A stretch of 64,000 nt of DNA from positions 124,001 to 188,000 of the forward strand of contig NZ_JAKZLF010000004.1 in the NCBI RefSeq assembly GCF_022808855.1. Direction: 5' to 3'. A program made the translations under genes and the position numbers. Positions 1 through 7,776 of this stretch are shown here, one piece after another. Numbering within the stretch: the stretch's first letter is position 1; each line of letters starts with the position of its first letter. The notes under the pieces are model-generated. The model had not been told where the DNA came from, searched no databases, and saw only the letters and a program-made list of their open reading frames with translations. The DNA comes from Anaeromyxobacter soli. GTDB taxonomy: Bacteria; Myxococcota; Myxococcia; Myxococcales; Anaeromyxobacteraceae.

Positions 1-100
1 CCCGTAGCCGGCGCTCGCCCGGCGGGGTGAGCCCCGCGATCCTGGGACCTCGTCGAGCTTGCCCCTCGCGGGGGCGAGCGTTATCCAACCGGGCGAGCGG

Positions 101-469
101 ATGAGCCCCGAGCCAGCCAGGATCCTCGTCGTCGACGACAGCGCCGCCCTGCGCGAGAACCTGCAGGAGTGCCTCGAGCTCGAGGGCTACCTCGTCACGC
201 TGGCCGAGGACGGCGCGCGCGCGCTCGAGACGCTCGCCGAAGGGCCGCCTCCCGCCATCGTGCTCCTCGATCTCGTCATGCCCGGCATGGACGGGCGCGA
301 GCTCGTCGCCCGGATCCGCGAAAACCCACGCCTCGCCGGCGTGCGCATCGTCATGTCGAGCGGCCACACCTCCTCGCGGATGCGGCAGGGGATCGAGTTC
401 GACGCGTTCCTGCCGAAGCCGTTCGGCGTGGAGGAGCTGCTCGCGGCGCTGCGCGGCCTGACCGCATGA
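101..469 (+). CDS. Stand-alone response regulator receiver domain protein
   Basis: A single CheY-like receiver domain of 122 residues with no output domain. The acidic pair is in ILVVDDSA near residue 10, the phospho-acceptor Asp is in VLLDLVMPGMDG near residue 57, the conserved Thr/Ser position is in IVMSSGH, and the switch Lys is in FLPKPF near residue 107. The ATG at 101 is preferred over an upstream TTG at 59 because the receiver fold begins directly after it. No histidine kinase is visible in the 100 bases before it, so its partner is unknown. A role in phosphorelay or protein-protein signalling is inferred from the family. Confidence 0.85.
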   Translation: MSPEPARILVVDDSAALRENLQECLELEGYLVTLAEDGARALETLAEGPPPAIVLLDLVMPGMDGRELVARIRENPRLAGVRIVMSSGHTSSRMRQGIEFDAFLPKPFGVEELLAALRGLTA

Positions 470-512
470 GGCGCGGCGCATCCCTCCCGCCCGCCGCGGC
501 TCCCACCGGCGC

Positions 513-1061
513 ATGAGCTCTCCAGACCCAGCAGCCTCGCGCCTCGCGGGCGCCTACCGGCGCCTCCGCGGGACCCGCGCTGCGAGGTGGGCCGTCGATC
601 TCGCCTTCGTGCTCGCGGCCGTGCTGCTCGTGGGAGCGTGGCAGACGCGCGGCCACCTCGAGCGCGGAACCGCGCCTTCGATCGTCCTCCCGTCGCTCAC
701 CGGGGAGCGCGTCGCGCTCGACTCCCTGCGCGGCAAGCCGGTCCTCGTGGCCTTCTGGGCGCCGTGGTGCCCGGTCTGCAAGGCCGCCTCCGGCAACCTG
801 TCCTGGGTGAGCCGCCTCGCCGGCGCTCGCGCCCGCGTCGTCACGATCGCGGCGGCCTACGAGGACCTCGCCGACGTACGGGCCTACGTGCGCGAGCAGG
901 GCGTCGAGCTCCCCGTGCTCCTCGCGGACGACGGGGCGCTGCGCGCCTTTCGCGTCGACTCGTTCCCGACGTACTACTTCCTCGACGCGCAGGGCCGCGT
1001 GAAGCGCTCCGCCGCCGGCTACACCACGACGGTCGGGATGCTGCTGCGGCTCCTCCTCTGA
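513..1061 (+). CDS. Membrane-anchored thioredoxin-like (TlpA/ResA-type) protein
   Basis: 182 residues. A hydrophobic segment at about residues 28-46 (LAFVLAAVLLVGAW) would anchor the protein in the inner membrane with the redoxin domain outside. The active site is the CPVC of FWAPWCPVCK near residue 88, followed by the cis-Pro region DSFPTYYFLD. TlpA/ResA proteins reduce disulfides in periplasmic clients, often apocytochromes c, which fits the cytochrome-rich surroundings; that link is inference. It starts 43 bases after the response regulator on the same strand, so the two may be co-transcribed. Confidence 0.85.
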   Translation: MSSPDPAASRLAGAYRRLRGTRAARWAVDLAFVLAAVLLVGAWQTRGHLERGTAPSIVLPSLTGERVALDSLRGKPVLVAFWAPWCPVCKAASGNLSWVSRLAGARARVVTIAAAYEDLADVRAYVREQGVELPVLLADDGALRAFRVDSFPTYYFLDAQGRVKRSAAGYTTTVGMLLRLLL

Positions 1062-1175
1062 CGAGACCCGCGGCTCGAGCCGCGACCGAGGCGCGTCGAA
1101 GGCGCGCGGGTCGCCCCGAGCGCGTGCGGCGCGAGGCCAGGCGGGGAAACGACGAAGCGGCGGGTCCCGCGGCCG

Positions 1176-1526
1176 TCACCCCGCGGGCGGTGCGCCGTCG
1201 TTGCGCCGCGGGAGGAACCGCGAGACCTGCAGGCCGATCGCCGCGAGCGCGACGAATGCGCCGGACAGCGCCGAGCCGAGCGCCGCCTTGTAGAAACCCA
1301 GGGTCGGTTCAGCGAGGGAGCCGGACCGTCCGAACACCACGATCCCCACGAGCGGCGCGAGGAACAGCATCACGTTCGCATAGCGGACCCAGAACCCCGC
1401 GCGCTCGGGCGTCCCGCACACGTCGGTGAGCACGGCGCGCAGCGGGCGCGTGAGCACCGCGGTGATGCCCACGCTGCAGAGCAGTGCCGTCAGCACCTCG
1501 ATCGAGAACATCGACGCAGAAGTCAT
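1176..1526 (-). CDS. Small four-helix membrane protein
   Basis: 116 residues with about three to four hydrophobic helices (VLTALLCSVGITAVL, YANVMLFLAPLVGIVVF, ALGSALSGAFVALAAIGL). I do not recognise the family. The ATG at 1526 has a very strong purine-rich ribosome site (GGAGAGG) just upstream, which decides this start over longer readings that run through the next gene. It lies 40 bases downstream of the NmrA-like gene on the same strand and probably shares its promoter and the operator-like motif at 2509. Confidence 0.75.
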   Translation of the reverse strand: MTSASMFSIEVLTALLCSVGITAVLTRPLRAVLTDVCGTPERAGFWVRYANVMLFLAPLVGIVVFGRSGSLAEPTLGFYKAALGSALSGAFVALAAIGLQVSRFLPRRNDGAPPAG

Positions 1527-1566
1527 CCTCTCCTCCCCTCTCCCTGCCGCACGCCGGTCGATTCGC

Positions 1567-2481
1567 TCACCGGTAGTGCCTGCCGAGCTCGGACGCCCAC
1601 TCGATCCCGAGCCCGTCCGCGTGCGCGGCGAGCCACTCCGTGAAGCTCGTGACGGCGGTGGGCGGCCCGCCGGAGACGAGCAGGTTCGCGGTGAGCCCCT
1701 CGACCTCGTCCTTCGTGAGCACGACGTCGCCGAGCGGCGCGCGGAGCGCGCGGGCCGCGCCGAGGAGCAGCCACCGCGGGACCGGCACGATCGCGGCCCG
1801 CGAACGTACGGCCGCGCGGACGAGCCGGACGAGCTCGTCGAACGCGAACACCTCGGGGCCGACCGCGTCGAGGACCACGTCCCCGCCGCGCTCTCCCTGC
1901 TCCACGGCGAGCCGCGCCACGTCCTCGACGTGCACCGGCTGGATGCCGTAGGCACCGCGCGCCACCCCGAACACGGGGAGCCGTCGCAGCAGCCACGCGA
2001 TGTTGTTGATGAGCACGTCCCTGCCGCCGAAGAACACCGCGGGGCGAAGGATGGCGTGGGAGAGCCCCGACTCGCGGAGCGCCCGCTCGACTTCGGCCTT
2101 GCCGCGGAAGTACGGCAGGGGCGAGCCCGACGCGGGGTTCGTGATGGAGACGTGGACGACGCGCTCGACGCCGGCCTCCGCCGCCGCGCGGAAGAGCGCG
2201 CGGCTGTTCTCGACCGCCCGCGCGAACGTCGACGCGCCGTGATCGAAGCGGACCCAGTAGGTGTTGTAGAGGACCCTCACGCCCGCGAGCGCCTCGCGCA
2301 TCCTGGACGGATCGTCGAAGCGGAAGGGCTCCACCTCGACGCGTCCGCCGAAGGGATCGGGGCGGTCCGGGTGCCCGGTGAGCGTCCTCACGCGCTCGCC
2401 GCGCGCGAGGAGGAGCCGCGCGATCTCCCTCCCGCTGTAGCCGAAGGCGCCGGTGATCGCGTGGACGTGTGGGCGGCTCAT
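1567..2481 (-). CDS. NmrA-like / atypical SDR NAD(P)-binding protein
   Basis: 304 residues. The Rossmann motif ITGAFGYSGREIA lies at residues 9-21. The protein continues with typical extended/atypical SDR features (RVLYNTYWVRFDHG, VVHVSITNPASGSPLPYFRGK, ILRPAVFFGG). The usual catalytic Tyr-x3-Lys appears as YFRGK. Proteins of this kind bind NAD(P)H and act as oxidoreductases or redox sensors. A palindromic 18-mer sits 28 bases upstream of the start and recurs upstream of the neighbouring GbsR-type regulator, so that protein probably controls this gene (inference). Confidence 0.82.
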   Translation of the reverse strand: MSRPHVHAITGAFGYSGREIARLLLARGERVRTLTGHPDRPDPFGGRVEVEPFRFDDPSRMREALAGVRVLYNTYWVRFDHGASTFARAVENSRALFRAAAEAGVERVVHVSITNPASGSPLPYFRGKAEVERALRESGLSHAILRPAVFFGGRDVLINNIAWLLRRLPVFGVARGAYGIQPVHVEDVARLAVEQGERGGDVVLDAVGPEVFAFDELVRLVRAAVRSRAAIVPVPRWLLLGAARALRAPLGDVVLTKDEVEGLTANLLVSGGPPTAVTSFTEWLAAHADGLGIEWASELGRHYR

Positions 2482-2508
2482 GGGCTTTCCTCCTCATCGA
2501 CCATCAAG

Positions 2509-2526
2509 GTTCAGAATTTTATGAAC
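2509..2526. promoter_or_regulatory. Operator-like palindrome upstream of the NmrA-like gene
   Basis: GTTCAGAATTTTATGAAC has perfect GTTCA/TGAAC arms. It is AT-rich in a very GC-rich setting and matches 15 of 18 positions of the motif at 3106-3123. It is likely a binding site for the regulator encoded at 2573-3100. Confidence 0.55.
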
Positions 2527-2572
2527 GTCGTGGGTACGCCGATTCCCTTCCGCGCCCGCGAGGCGGCCCGAG

Positions 2573-3100
2573 CTACCCCTTCCCGTTCTGCCTTCGGCCG
2601 AACGGCATCCCGGCGATGAACGCCAGGGCCGAGCGGGACGACTGCGGGTCCTGGAGGAACCGGTTCACGACGCCCTCCACGGTGGTGAGGAGGTCCGCCA
2701 TCTGCTCGAGCCGACCGCGGACCGCACCGGTCGCGCCCGGCGCGTCCACGAGCGCGTGGATCGCCTCCAGGGCCGGATCGAACTCCCGCCGCTTTCGCTC
2801 CTTCAGGATGCGGAAGAACATGAGCCAGACGTCCGGCTCGGTGACGTAGAAGTCCCTGCGTTCGCCGGCCACCTCGACCTGCCGCACCACGCCGAACGTC
2901 CGCAGCTCGCGCAGCGACATCGAGGCGTTGCCCTTGGAGATCTGGAGCCGCTCGGCGATCTCCTCGAGCGCGAGGGGCTCCTCGGTCGCCATGAGCAGCG
3001 CGTGCACGCGCGCCACCGACCGGTTGATGCCCCAGAGCGAGCCCATCGCGCCCCAGGCCTCGACGAAGCGCTGCACTGTCTCGGGAGTCGCCGCCGGCAT
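2573..3100 (-). CDS. GbsR/MarR-type winged-helix transcriptional regulator
   Basis: 175 residues. An N-terminal helix (VQRFVEAWGAMGSLWGINRSVARVHALL) is followed by a winged helix: LEEIAERLQISKGNASMSLREL is the helix-turn-helix and VEVAGERRDFY the wing. The C-terminal half is helical. This layout matches the GbsR family, MarR relatives that repress by binding operator palindromes. The ATG at 3100 lies only 6 bases from a candidate operator, so autorepression is likely. The ligand is unknown. It is not overlapped by the DUF1015 gene downstream of 3181. Confidence 0.82.
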   Translation of the reverse strand: MPAATPETVQRFVEAWGAMGSLWGINRSVARVHALLMATEEPLALEEIAERLQISKGNASMSLRELRTFGVVRQVEVAGERRDFYVTEPDVWLMFFRILKERKRREFDPALEAIHALVDAPGATGAVRGRLEQMADLLTTVEGVVNRFLQDPQSSRSALAFIAGMPFGRRQNGKG

Positions 3101-3105
3101 CGTGC

Positions 3106-3123
3106 GTTCAGAATATTGAGAAC
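3106..3123. promoter_or_regulatory. Operator-like motif upstream of the GbsR-type gene
   Basis: GTTCAGAATATTGAGAAC is a near-palindrome (GTTC/GAAC arms around AATATT), closely similar to 2509-2526. It ends 6 bases before the start codon, where bound protein would block initiation. Confidence 0.55.
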
Positions 3124-3180
3124 GATCGTCCGACGTCAACGCCCCCGCGAGGGGCGGGCTCGACGGCGAGAAGAGGACGG

Positions 3181-4395
3181 CTAGAACCGGTGCACGAACA
3201 GCCCCGACCTCAGCTTCGGCTCGAACCAGGTGCTCTTCGGCGGCATGAGCTTGCCGGCGTCGGACACCGCGATGAGCTGCTCGATGCGCGTGGGGAAGAG
3301 GTGCAGCGCGAGCGACCAGCCCTCCTCCTTCACGCGCCGCTCGAGCTCCTCGTGGCCGCGGATGCCGCCGACGAAGTCGACGTCCTTCGAGGTGCGGGGG
3401 TCGGCGATGCCGAAGATGGGCGCCAGGATCTGGTCCTGCGCGATCGCGCAGTCCAGCGAGGCGACGGGGTCCTGCGCCGGGTACGAGCCCGGCCGCACAC
3501 GGGCGAGGTACCAGCGGCCCGCCGCGTAGATGCCGAAGGCGAGCGGGCCGGGCGGCCGCGGGTCGCTCGCCGGCGAGACGTCCATCACCTTGCCGATCTC
3601 GCCGAGCAGCTCGCCCGCGGTCCGGCCGCGCGGGTCCCGCACGAGCCGGTTGTAGGCGAGGATCTGCATCTGGTCGTGGGGGAACACGACGGCGAGGAAG
3701 GCGCCGTGCTCGCCGGGCTGACCAGCGCGCTTCGCGTGGACGCGCGAGGCGGCGGCGGAGCGGTGGTGGCCGTCGGCGACGTAGAGCGCCGGCACGCCCG
3801 CGAAGAGCGCCTCGAGGCGCGCCCCGATGGCGGCGGGCACGACCCAGAGCTGGTGGCCCACGCCGTCCGGCGTCACGAGGTCCACCTCGGGCGCGGCGCG
3901 CTTCACCTCCTCGATCGCGCTGTCGATCTCCGGCGCGGCCCGGTAGGTGAGGAACACCGGCTCGTCGTGCGCGGAGAGCGTGTCGATGTGGCGGACGCGG
4001 TCGTCCTCCTTGTCCGCGCGCGTCTTCTCGTGCTTCTTGATGACGTCCCGGTCGTACTCCTCGACGGAGGCGCAGGCGACGAGGCCGGTCTGCCGGTGCG
4101 CGCCCATCCGCTGCGCGTACACGTAGAAGCGCGGCTCGGGATCGGCGCGCAGCACGCCGCGCTGGACGAGCTCCGCGAGGTTCTCGGCGCCCTTCGCGTA
4201 CACCGCGTCCGCGTGCTCGTCCGTGCCCTCGGGCAGGTCGATCTCGGGGCGCGAGACGCGCAGGTAGCTGTCGGGGTTGCCCTTCGCGAGCGCGCGCGCC
4301 TCCCGCGTCGAGACGACGTCGTAGGGGGGCGAGGCGACGCGGGCGGCGAGATCGGCGGGCGGGCGCAGCGCCCGGAACGGCTTCATGGTGGCCAT
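3181..4395 (-). CDS. DUF1015 family protein
   Basis: 404 residues, full length for DUF1015 (COG4198). Recognisable features are the N-terminal PFRALRPP, SPPYDVVS and GNPDSYLRVSRPE. Further conserved features are VYAQRMGAHRQTGLVAC, KHEKTRADKEDDRVRHI, YVADGHHRSAA near the centre and the C-terminal FPTRIEQLIAVSDAGKLMPPKST. The family is widespread and its biochemical role is not settled. A GGAGG site 6-7 bases before the ATG at 4395 supports this start over the internal Met4. Confidence 0.88.
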   Translation of the reverse strand: MATMKPFRALRPPADLAARVASPPYDVVSTREARALAKGNPDSYLRVSRPEIDLPEGTDEHADAVYAKGAENLAELVQRGVLRADPEPRFYVYAQRMGAHRQTGLVACASVEEYDRDVIKKHEKTRADKEDDRVRHIDTLSAHDEPVFLTYRAAPEIDSAIEEVKRAAPEVDLVTPDGVGHQLWVVPAAIGARLEALFAGVPALYVADGHHRSAAASRVHAKRAGQPGEHGAFLAVVFPHDQMQILAYNRLVRDPRGRTAGELLGEIGKVMDVSPASDPRPPGPLAFGIYAAGRWYLARVRPGSYPAQDPVASLDCAIAQDQILAPIFGIADPRTSKDVDFVGGIRGHEELERRVKEEGWSLALHLFPTRIEQLIAVSDAGKLMPPKSTWFEPKLRSGLFVHRF

Positions 4396-4461
4396 GCGGT
4401 CCTCCGGCGAGGCCGGTCGTTCTAGCAGAACGCCGGCCGTCGCGCTCGGGACGCCGCGGGC

Positions 4462-4683
4462 CTAGCCCCAGAGCTTGTCGTCGCGCGTCGGCAGCACGCG
4501 GCCGCAGATGGCGCAGATCTTCACCCGCGCGCCGGTCGTGGCGTGCCGGCCGTCCGCGTAGTTGTGATCGCACTCGTCGAGGAGCTTGGCCTCTTCCGCG
4601 CGCAGCGCGGCGAGCATGCCCTCGTGCTTGGCGATCTCGGCCCGCAGCTCGTCGCGGCGGGCCAGCCGTTCCGTCTGAGTCAC
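4462..4683 (-). CDS. Small coiled-coil/CxxC protein
   Basis: 73 residues starting at a GTG with a GGAGG ribosome site seven bases upstream. An N-terminal coiled coil (RDELRAEIAKHEGMLAALRA) is followed by a CDHNY segment and a CAIC pair that could bind one metal ion. I do not recognise the family. It lies 66 bases downstream of nothing on its own strand and about 70 bases before the DUF1015 gene, which reads in the same direction. Confidence 0.6.
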   Translation of the reverse strand: MTQTERLARRDELRAEIAKHEGMLAALRAEEAKLLDECDHNYADGRHATTGARVKICAICGRVLPTRDDKLWG

Positions 4684-5025
4684 GGCGTGCCTCCGATAGG
4701 GTGAAGGGCGAGTGTACGCCAGCGGGGTAGCCGGCGACATGCGGCCAAATGGACCTCGGCGCTGGACCCCGGCGCTGCACGCAAGGGTTGCGTGAGGGCT
4801 CCACCTCGCGCGGAGCCTGCGCGCGGGCGCACGCTCGCCTGGCGCACCTCGGTGGACAGCTCGCGACCAGAACGAGCGTACGTGCCCGTCACGAGGAGGG
4901 TGCGACATCTGCGACCTCCTGAGCGCCCACAACGCCTCACCCCTTCGGGGCACAACGGTTGCTAGCAGTGAAGCTCCCCGCGCGTCCGGACCGTCGTCCT
5001 GCGCGCCTCGCCGCCCGGAGAGTCG
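4684..5025. other. 342-base intergenic region
   Basis: This separates the leftward small CxxC gene from the rightward multihaem lipoprotein, so it should hold divergent promoters. I see no convincing -35/-10 pair. Reading frames here lack ribosome sites and resemble no protein. A short CCCCTTCGGGG hairpin lies near 4940. Confidence 0.4.
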
Positions 5026-6399
5026 ATGGCCCACCCGAAGCGCCTGATCCTCTGCGTCGCCCTCGCCGTTCTCGCCGCCACCGGCTGCGACGGCGCGGCC
5101 CGCCCCGTCGACGGCCAGCCCGGCTCGGGCGAGGGCTGCACGACCTGCCACGGCGACGCGACGCGCGTGACGGACTCACCGCTCGTGAAGGCCGCGCCGG
5201 CGACCGGCGCCCACCTCGCCCACCTGCAGGGCTCCACGTTCCGTGATCCCATCGCCTGCGCCGAGTGCCACCCGGTGACGACCAGCGCCGCGCACTCGAA
5301 CCAGACCGTGGACTTCGCCTGGGGACCGCTCGCCAGCGCGCGGGGCGCGACGCCGTCGTACGACCCGGCGAGCGGCACCTGCACCAACGCGTGCCACGGG
5401 GCGGCGCCCTCGCCGGCCTGGACGGCGGACGTGACGCTCGACTGCACGAGCTGCCACGGTCACCCGCCGGCCTCCGCGCCGCACGATCCCTCGAAGCAGG
5501 ACTGCTCCGTCTGCCATCCGGGCACCGTCCTCGCGACGGGCGAGCTCAACCGCGAGGCGAAGCTCCACCTCGACGGCGAGATCGAGGCGGGCGGGATGCA
5601 TCCGACCGGCTGGAGCGATCCGGCCCGGCACGGGCAGGCCGCGATGACGGGGCTCGCCGGCTGCGCCGCCTGCCACGGCGCGGACTACGCGGGCGGGACG
5701 AGCGGCATCTCCTGCACCGCGTGCCACGCCGCCGCCGGCCACGCGGGCTGGGCGACGGAGTGCACCTTCTGTCACGGCGACCGCGCGAGCGGACGCGCGT
5801 CGCCCCCCGTGGACACCCACGGGCTCTCCCTCGTCACGAACGTCTCGGTCGGCGCCCACGACGCGCACGTGGGGGCGACGCTCTCGAGCCCGGTGGCCTG
5901 CGAGGCGTGCCACCCCTCGCGGGTGGGGAGCGACGTCCGGACCGACGCGGCGCACGTGGACGGTGACGGCGTCGCCGAGGTTCAGTTCGGCGCGCTCGCG
6001 AAGACGGGCGGCAAGACGCCCGTGTACTCGCGGGCGAGCGCGACGAGCGCGAGCTGCGCGTCCACGTACTGCCACGGCAACTTCAGCGGCGGCACGGTCG
6101 CCACGACGAGCTGGACGAGCACGACGCCGATGACCTGCACCTCCTGTCACGGCAGCCCGCCCGATACCGGAAAGCACACGTTCCACGTCGGCGGCTTGGG
6201 ACTCCAGTGCGCCAACTGCCACGCGAGCGTGGTGGACGCGGCGAGGGCGATCACGGCCCCGGCGCTCCACGTGAACGGCACGAAGGAGGTCCAGTTCGGG
6301 GGAACCTGGGGCACGGTCTCGGTCAAGGGAACCTGGTCCTCCGCCTCGCGCTCCTGCTCGAGCCTCGCCACGGGATGTCACGGTCAGAAGAGCTGGTAG
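5026..6399 (+). CDS. Multihaem c-type cytochrome lipoprotein with non-canonical haem motifs
   Basis: 457 residues with a lipoprotein signal (lipobox LAATGC, Cys21). I count ten CxxCH motifs (CTTCH, CAECH, CTSCH, CSVCH, CAACH, CTACH, CTFCH, CEACH, CTSCH, CANCH). There are also one CX3CH (CTNACH), one CX4CH (CASTYCH) and one CX6CH (CSSLATGCH). This CxxxxCH/CxxCH repeat type is typical of metal-reducing delta-proteobacteria, where such proteins carry electrons at the cell surface. Its neighbour at 6610 has the same design. A strong hairpin follows the stop codon. Haem occupancy of the long motifs is uncertain. Confidence 0.88.
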   Translation: MAHPKRLILCVALAVLAATGCDGAARPVDGQPGSGEGCTTCHGDATRVTDSPLVKAAPATGAHLAHLQGSTFRDPIACAECHPVTTSAAHSNQTVDFAWGPLASARGATPSYDPASGTCTNACHGAAPSPAWTADVTLDCTSCHGHPPASAPHDPSKQDCSVCHPGTVLATGELNREAKLHLDGEIEAGGMHPTGWSDPARHGQAAMTGLAGCAACHGADYAGGTSGISCTACHAAAGHAGWATECTFCHGDRASGRASPPVDTHGLSLVTNVSVGAHDAHVGATLSSPVACEACHPSRVGSDVRTDAAHVDGDGVAEVQFGALAKTGGKTPVYSRASATSASCASTYCHGNFSGGTVATTSWTSTTPMTCTSCHGSPPDTGKHTFHVGGLGLQCANCHASVVDAARAITAPALHVNGTKEVQFGGTWGTVSVKGTWSSASRSCSSLATGCHGQKSW

Positions 6400-6415
6400 T
6401 CCTCGGCAGGTGAAC

Positions 6416-6456
6416 GGACCGCCGCGCCCCGGGGTGAATCCAGGGCGCGGCGGTCC
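6416..6456 (+). terminator. Strong hairpin after the first multihaem gene
   Basis: A perfect 14-bp stem (GGACCGCCGCGCCC with its complement at 6443-6456) and a 13-base loop, starting 16 bases after the stop. There is no T tract, so termination may be partial or factor-assisted. Confidence 0.6.
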
Positions 6457-6503
6457 CGTGAGCACGCGACACGGAAGAGCGACGCCGTCTGGGTACATCG
6501 GCG

Positions 6504-6509
6504 TATACT
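6504..6509 (+). promoter_or_regulatory. Candidate -10 box for the second multihaem gene
   Basis: TATACT stands out in GC-rich sequence about 100 bases before the start codon at 6610. The position 17 bases upstream has no good -35 match, so this may be an activator-dependent promoter. Confidence 0.4.
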
Positions 6510-6609
6510 CTTGCGCGCGGTCAACGAGGTTCGTCCGCGCCCGCGGCATCCTCCGGCAATCCGCCGGGCCAATCGCGCCCGCGACTCGCTCTCCCGAGGT
6601 TCGACACAC

Positions 6610-7638
6610 ATGGTCAACCCGCGCTTCGCCCTGCTCGCCCTCACCGCGAGCGGCATCATGCTCGCCGCTTGCGACGACGCCCGGACGCTCGAGGCCCGCG
6701 AGGAGGGCGCGACCGCCGGGACGTGTGCCGCGTGCCACGGCTTCCCGCCGCCCGCGCCGCACCCCCAGTCCCAGAGCTGCTTCGTCTGCCACCCGCAGAC
6801 GGTCGACGCGAACAGCGACATCATCCCCGGCGGCGCGCACCAGAACGGGCGGGTCGACCCGGCCGACGTGAGCTTCGGGCACCCCGCGAACTACCTCGCG
6901 GAGCACAGCAGCGACGCGATCCGCGACATCCGCCGCTGCGCCGAGTGCCACGGCGCGAGCTACGACGGCGGCTTCGCGCAGGTGTCCTGCAACGGGTGCC
7001 ACGGCGTGATCGGCTTCGCGAGGTGGCAGTCGAACTGCACGTTCTGTCACGGCACGCGTGACACGGCCTTCACGCTCGACCGCCTCGCCGAGGCCGCGCC
7101 GCCCGGAAGCGTCGCCGGCGCCACCGCCACCACCGACCCCGGCGTCGGCGCGCACCAGAAGCACCTCGGGAACGGCAGCGTCCTCTCGAACGGCTTCCAG
7201 TGCCAGACCTGCCATCCGGTGGGAGGCAGCCTCGACCACCTGACGGGCAAGGCGGAGGTGACGTTCGAGTTCCTCCCGCTCGCCTCTGCCGGCGGCGCCA
7301 CGCCCGCGTTCACGAAGGGGACGCAGACCTGCAGCGTCTACTGCCACGGCGCGACGCTCGCGGGCGGCACCGCGACGTCGCCTCGCTGGACGCAGGCGCT
7401 CACCTCCTGCGACTCCTGCCACGGCATCCCGCCGGCGTCGGGCTACCACGCGACCCACGCCGCGAAGGTGACCTGCGCGGAGTGTCACGTCGGCTACACC
7501 AACACCTCCGTGGACAAGGACACGCACGTGAACGGGGTGCGCGACGTGAACGAGGTCATCATCGGCGCCGACCTGTCGCACACGGTCGTGGCCGACGCTC
7601 GCGTGCAGGGCTGGAACTGCGCCGCCTGCCATCCTTGA
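6610..7638 (+). CDS. Multihaem c-type cytochrome lipoprotein
   Basis: 342 residues with lipobox IMLAAC (Cys20). Nine CxxCH motifs are visible (CAACH, CFVCH, CAECH, CNGCH, CTFCH, CQTCH, CDSCH, CAECH, CAACH), plus one CX3CH (CSVYCH). Spacing and filler (GGAHQNG, CTFCHG, CHGATLAGGTATSPRW) parallel the cytochrome at 5026, so the two look like paralogues, perhaps serving one outer-surface electron path. The ATG at 6610 is chosen because the signal peptide begins there; upstream in-frame codons lack one. It is followed by a good terminator. Confidence 0.87.
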   Translation: MVNPRFALLALTASGIMLAACDDARTLEAREEGATAGTCAACHGFPPPAPHPQSQSCFVCHPQTVDANSDIIPGGAHQNGRVDPADVSFGHPANYLAEHSSDAIRDIRRCAECHGASYDGGFAQVSCNGCHGVIGFARWQSNCTFCHGTRDTAFTLDRLAEAAPPGSVAGATATTDPGVGAHQKHLGNGSVLSNGFQCQTCHPVGGSLDHLTGKAEVTFEFLPLASAGGATPAFTKGTQTCSVYCHGATLAGGTATSPRWTQALTSCDSCHGIPPASGYHATHAAKVTCAECHVGYTNTSVDKDTHVNGVRDVNEVIIGADLSHTVVADARVQGWNCAACHP

Positions 7639-7662
7639 CGCGCGTCCTCGCGCGCGCCTGAC

Positions 7663-7696
7663 GAGGGCCGGGGGAGACCCCGGCCCTCTCCTTTTC
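7663..7696 (+). terminator. Rho-independent terminator
   Basis: An 11-bp perfect stem (GAGGGCCGGGG with its complement at 7678-7688), a GAGA loop and a T-rich tail (TCCTTTTCCCC). It starts 25 bases after the stop of the second multihaem gene. Confidence 0.8.
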
Positions 7697-7776
7697 CCCA
7701 AGCCGGTACGCACCCTCGCGACGGGCCGCGCCGCCGTACGCCGTCCCGCGTCGGCCGGGTCGCGCACGGACGTGCG

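Noticed and set aside
5176-7767. 863-codon leftward frame opposite the multihaem genes
   Set aside because: Arg/Ala/Val-rich composition with no domain, and antisense to two clear cytochromes.
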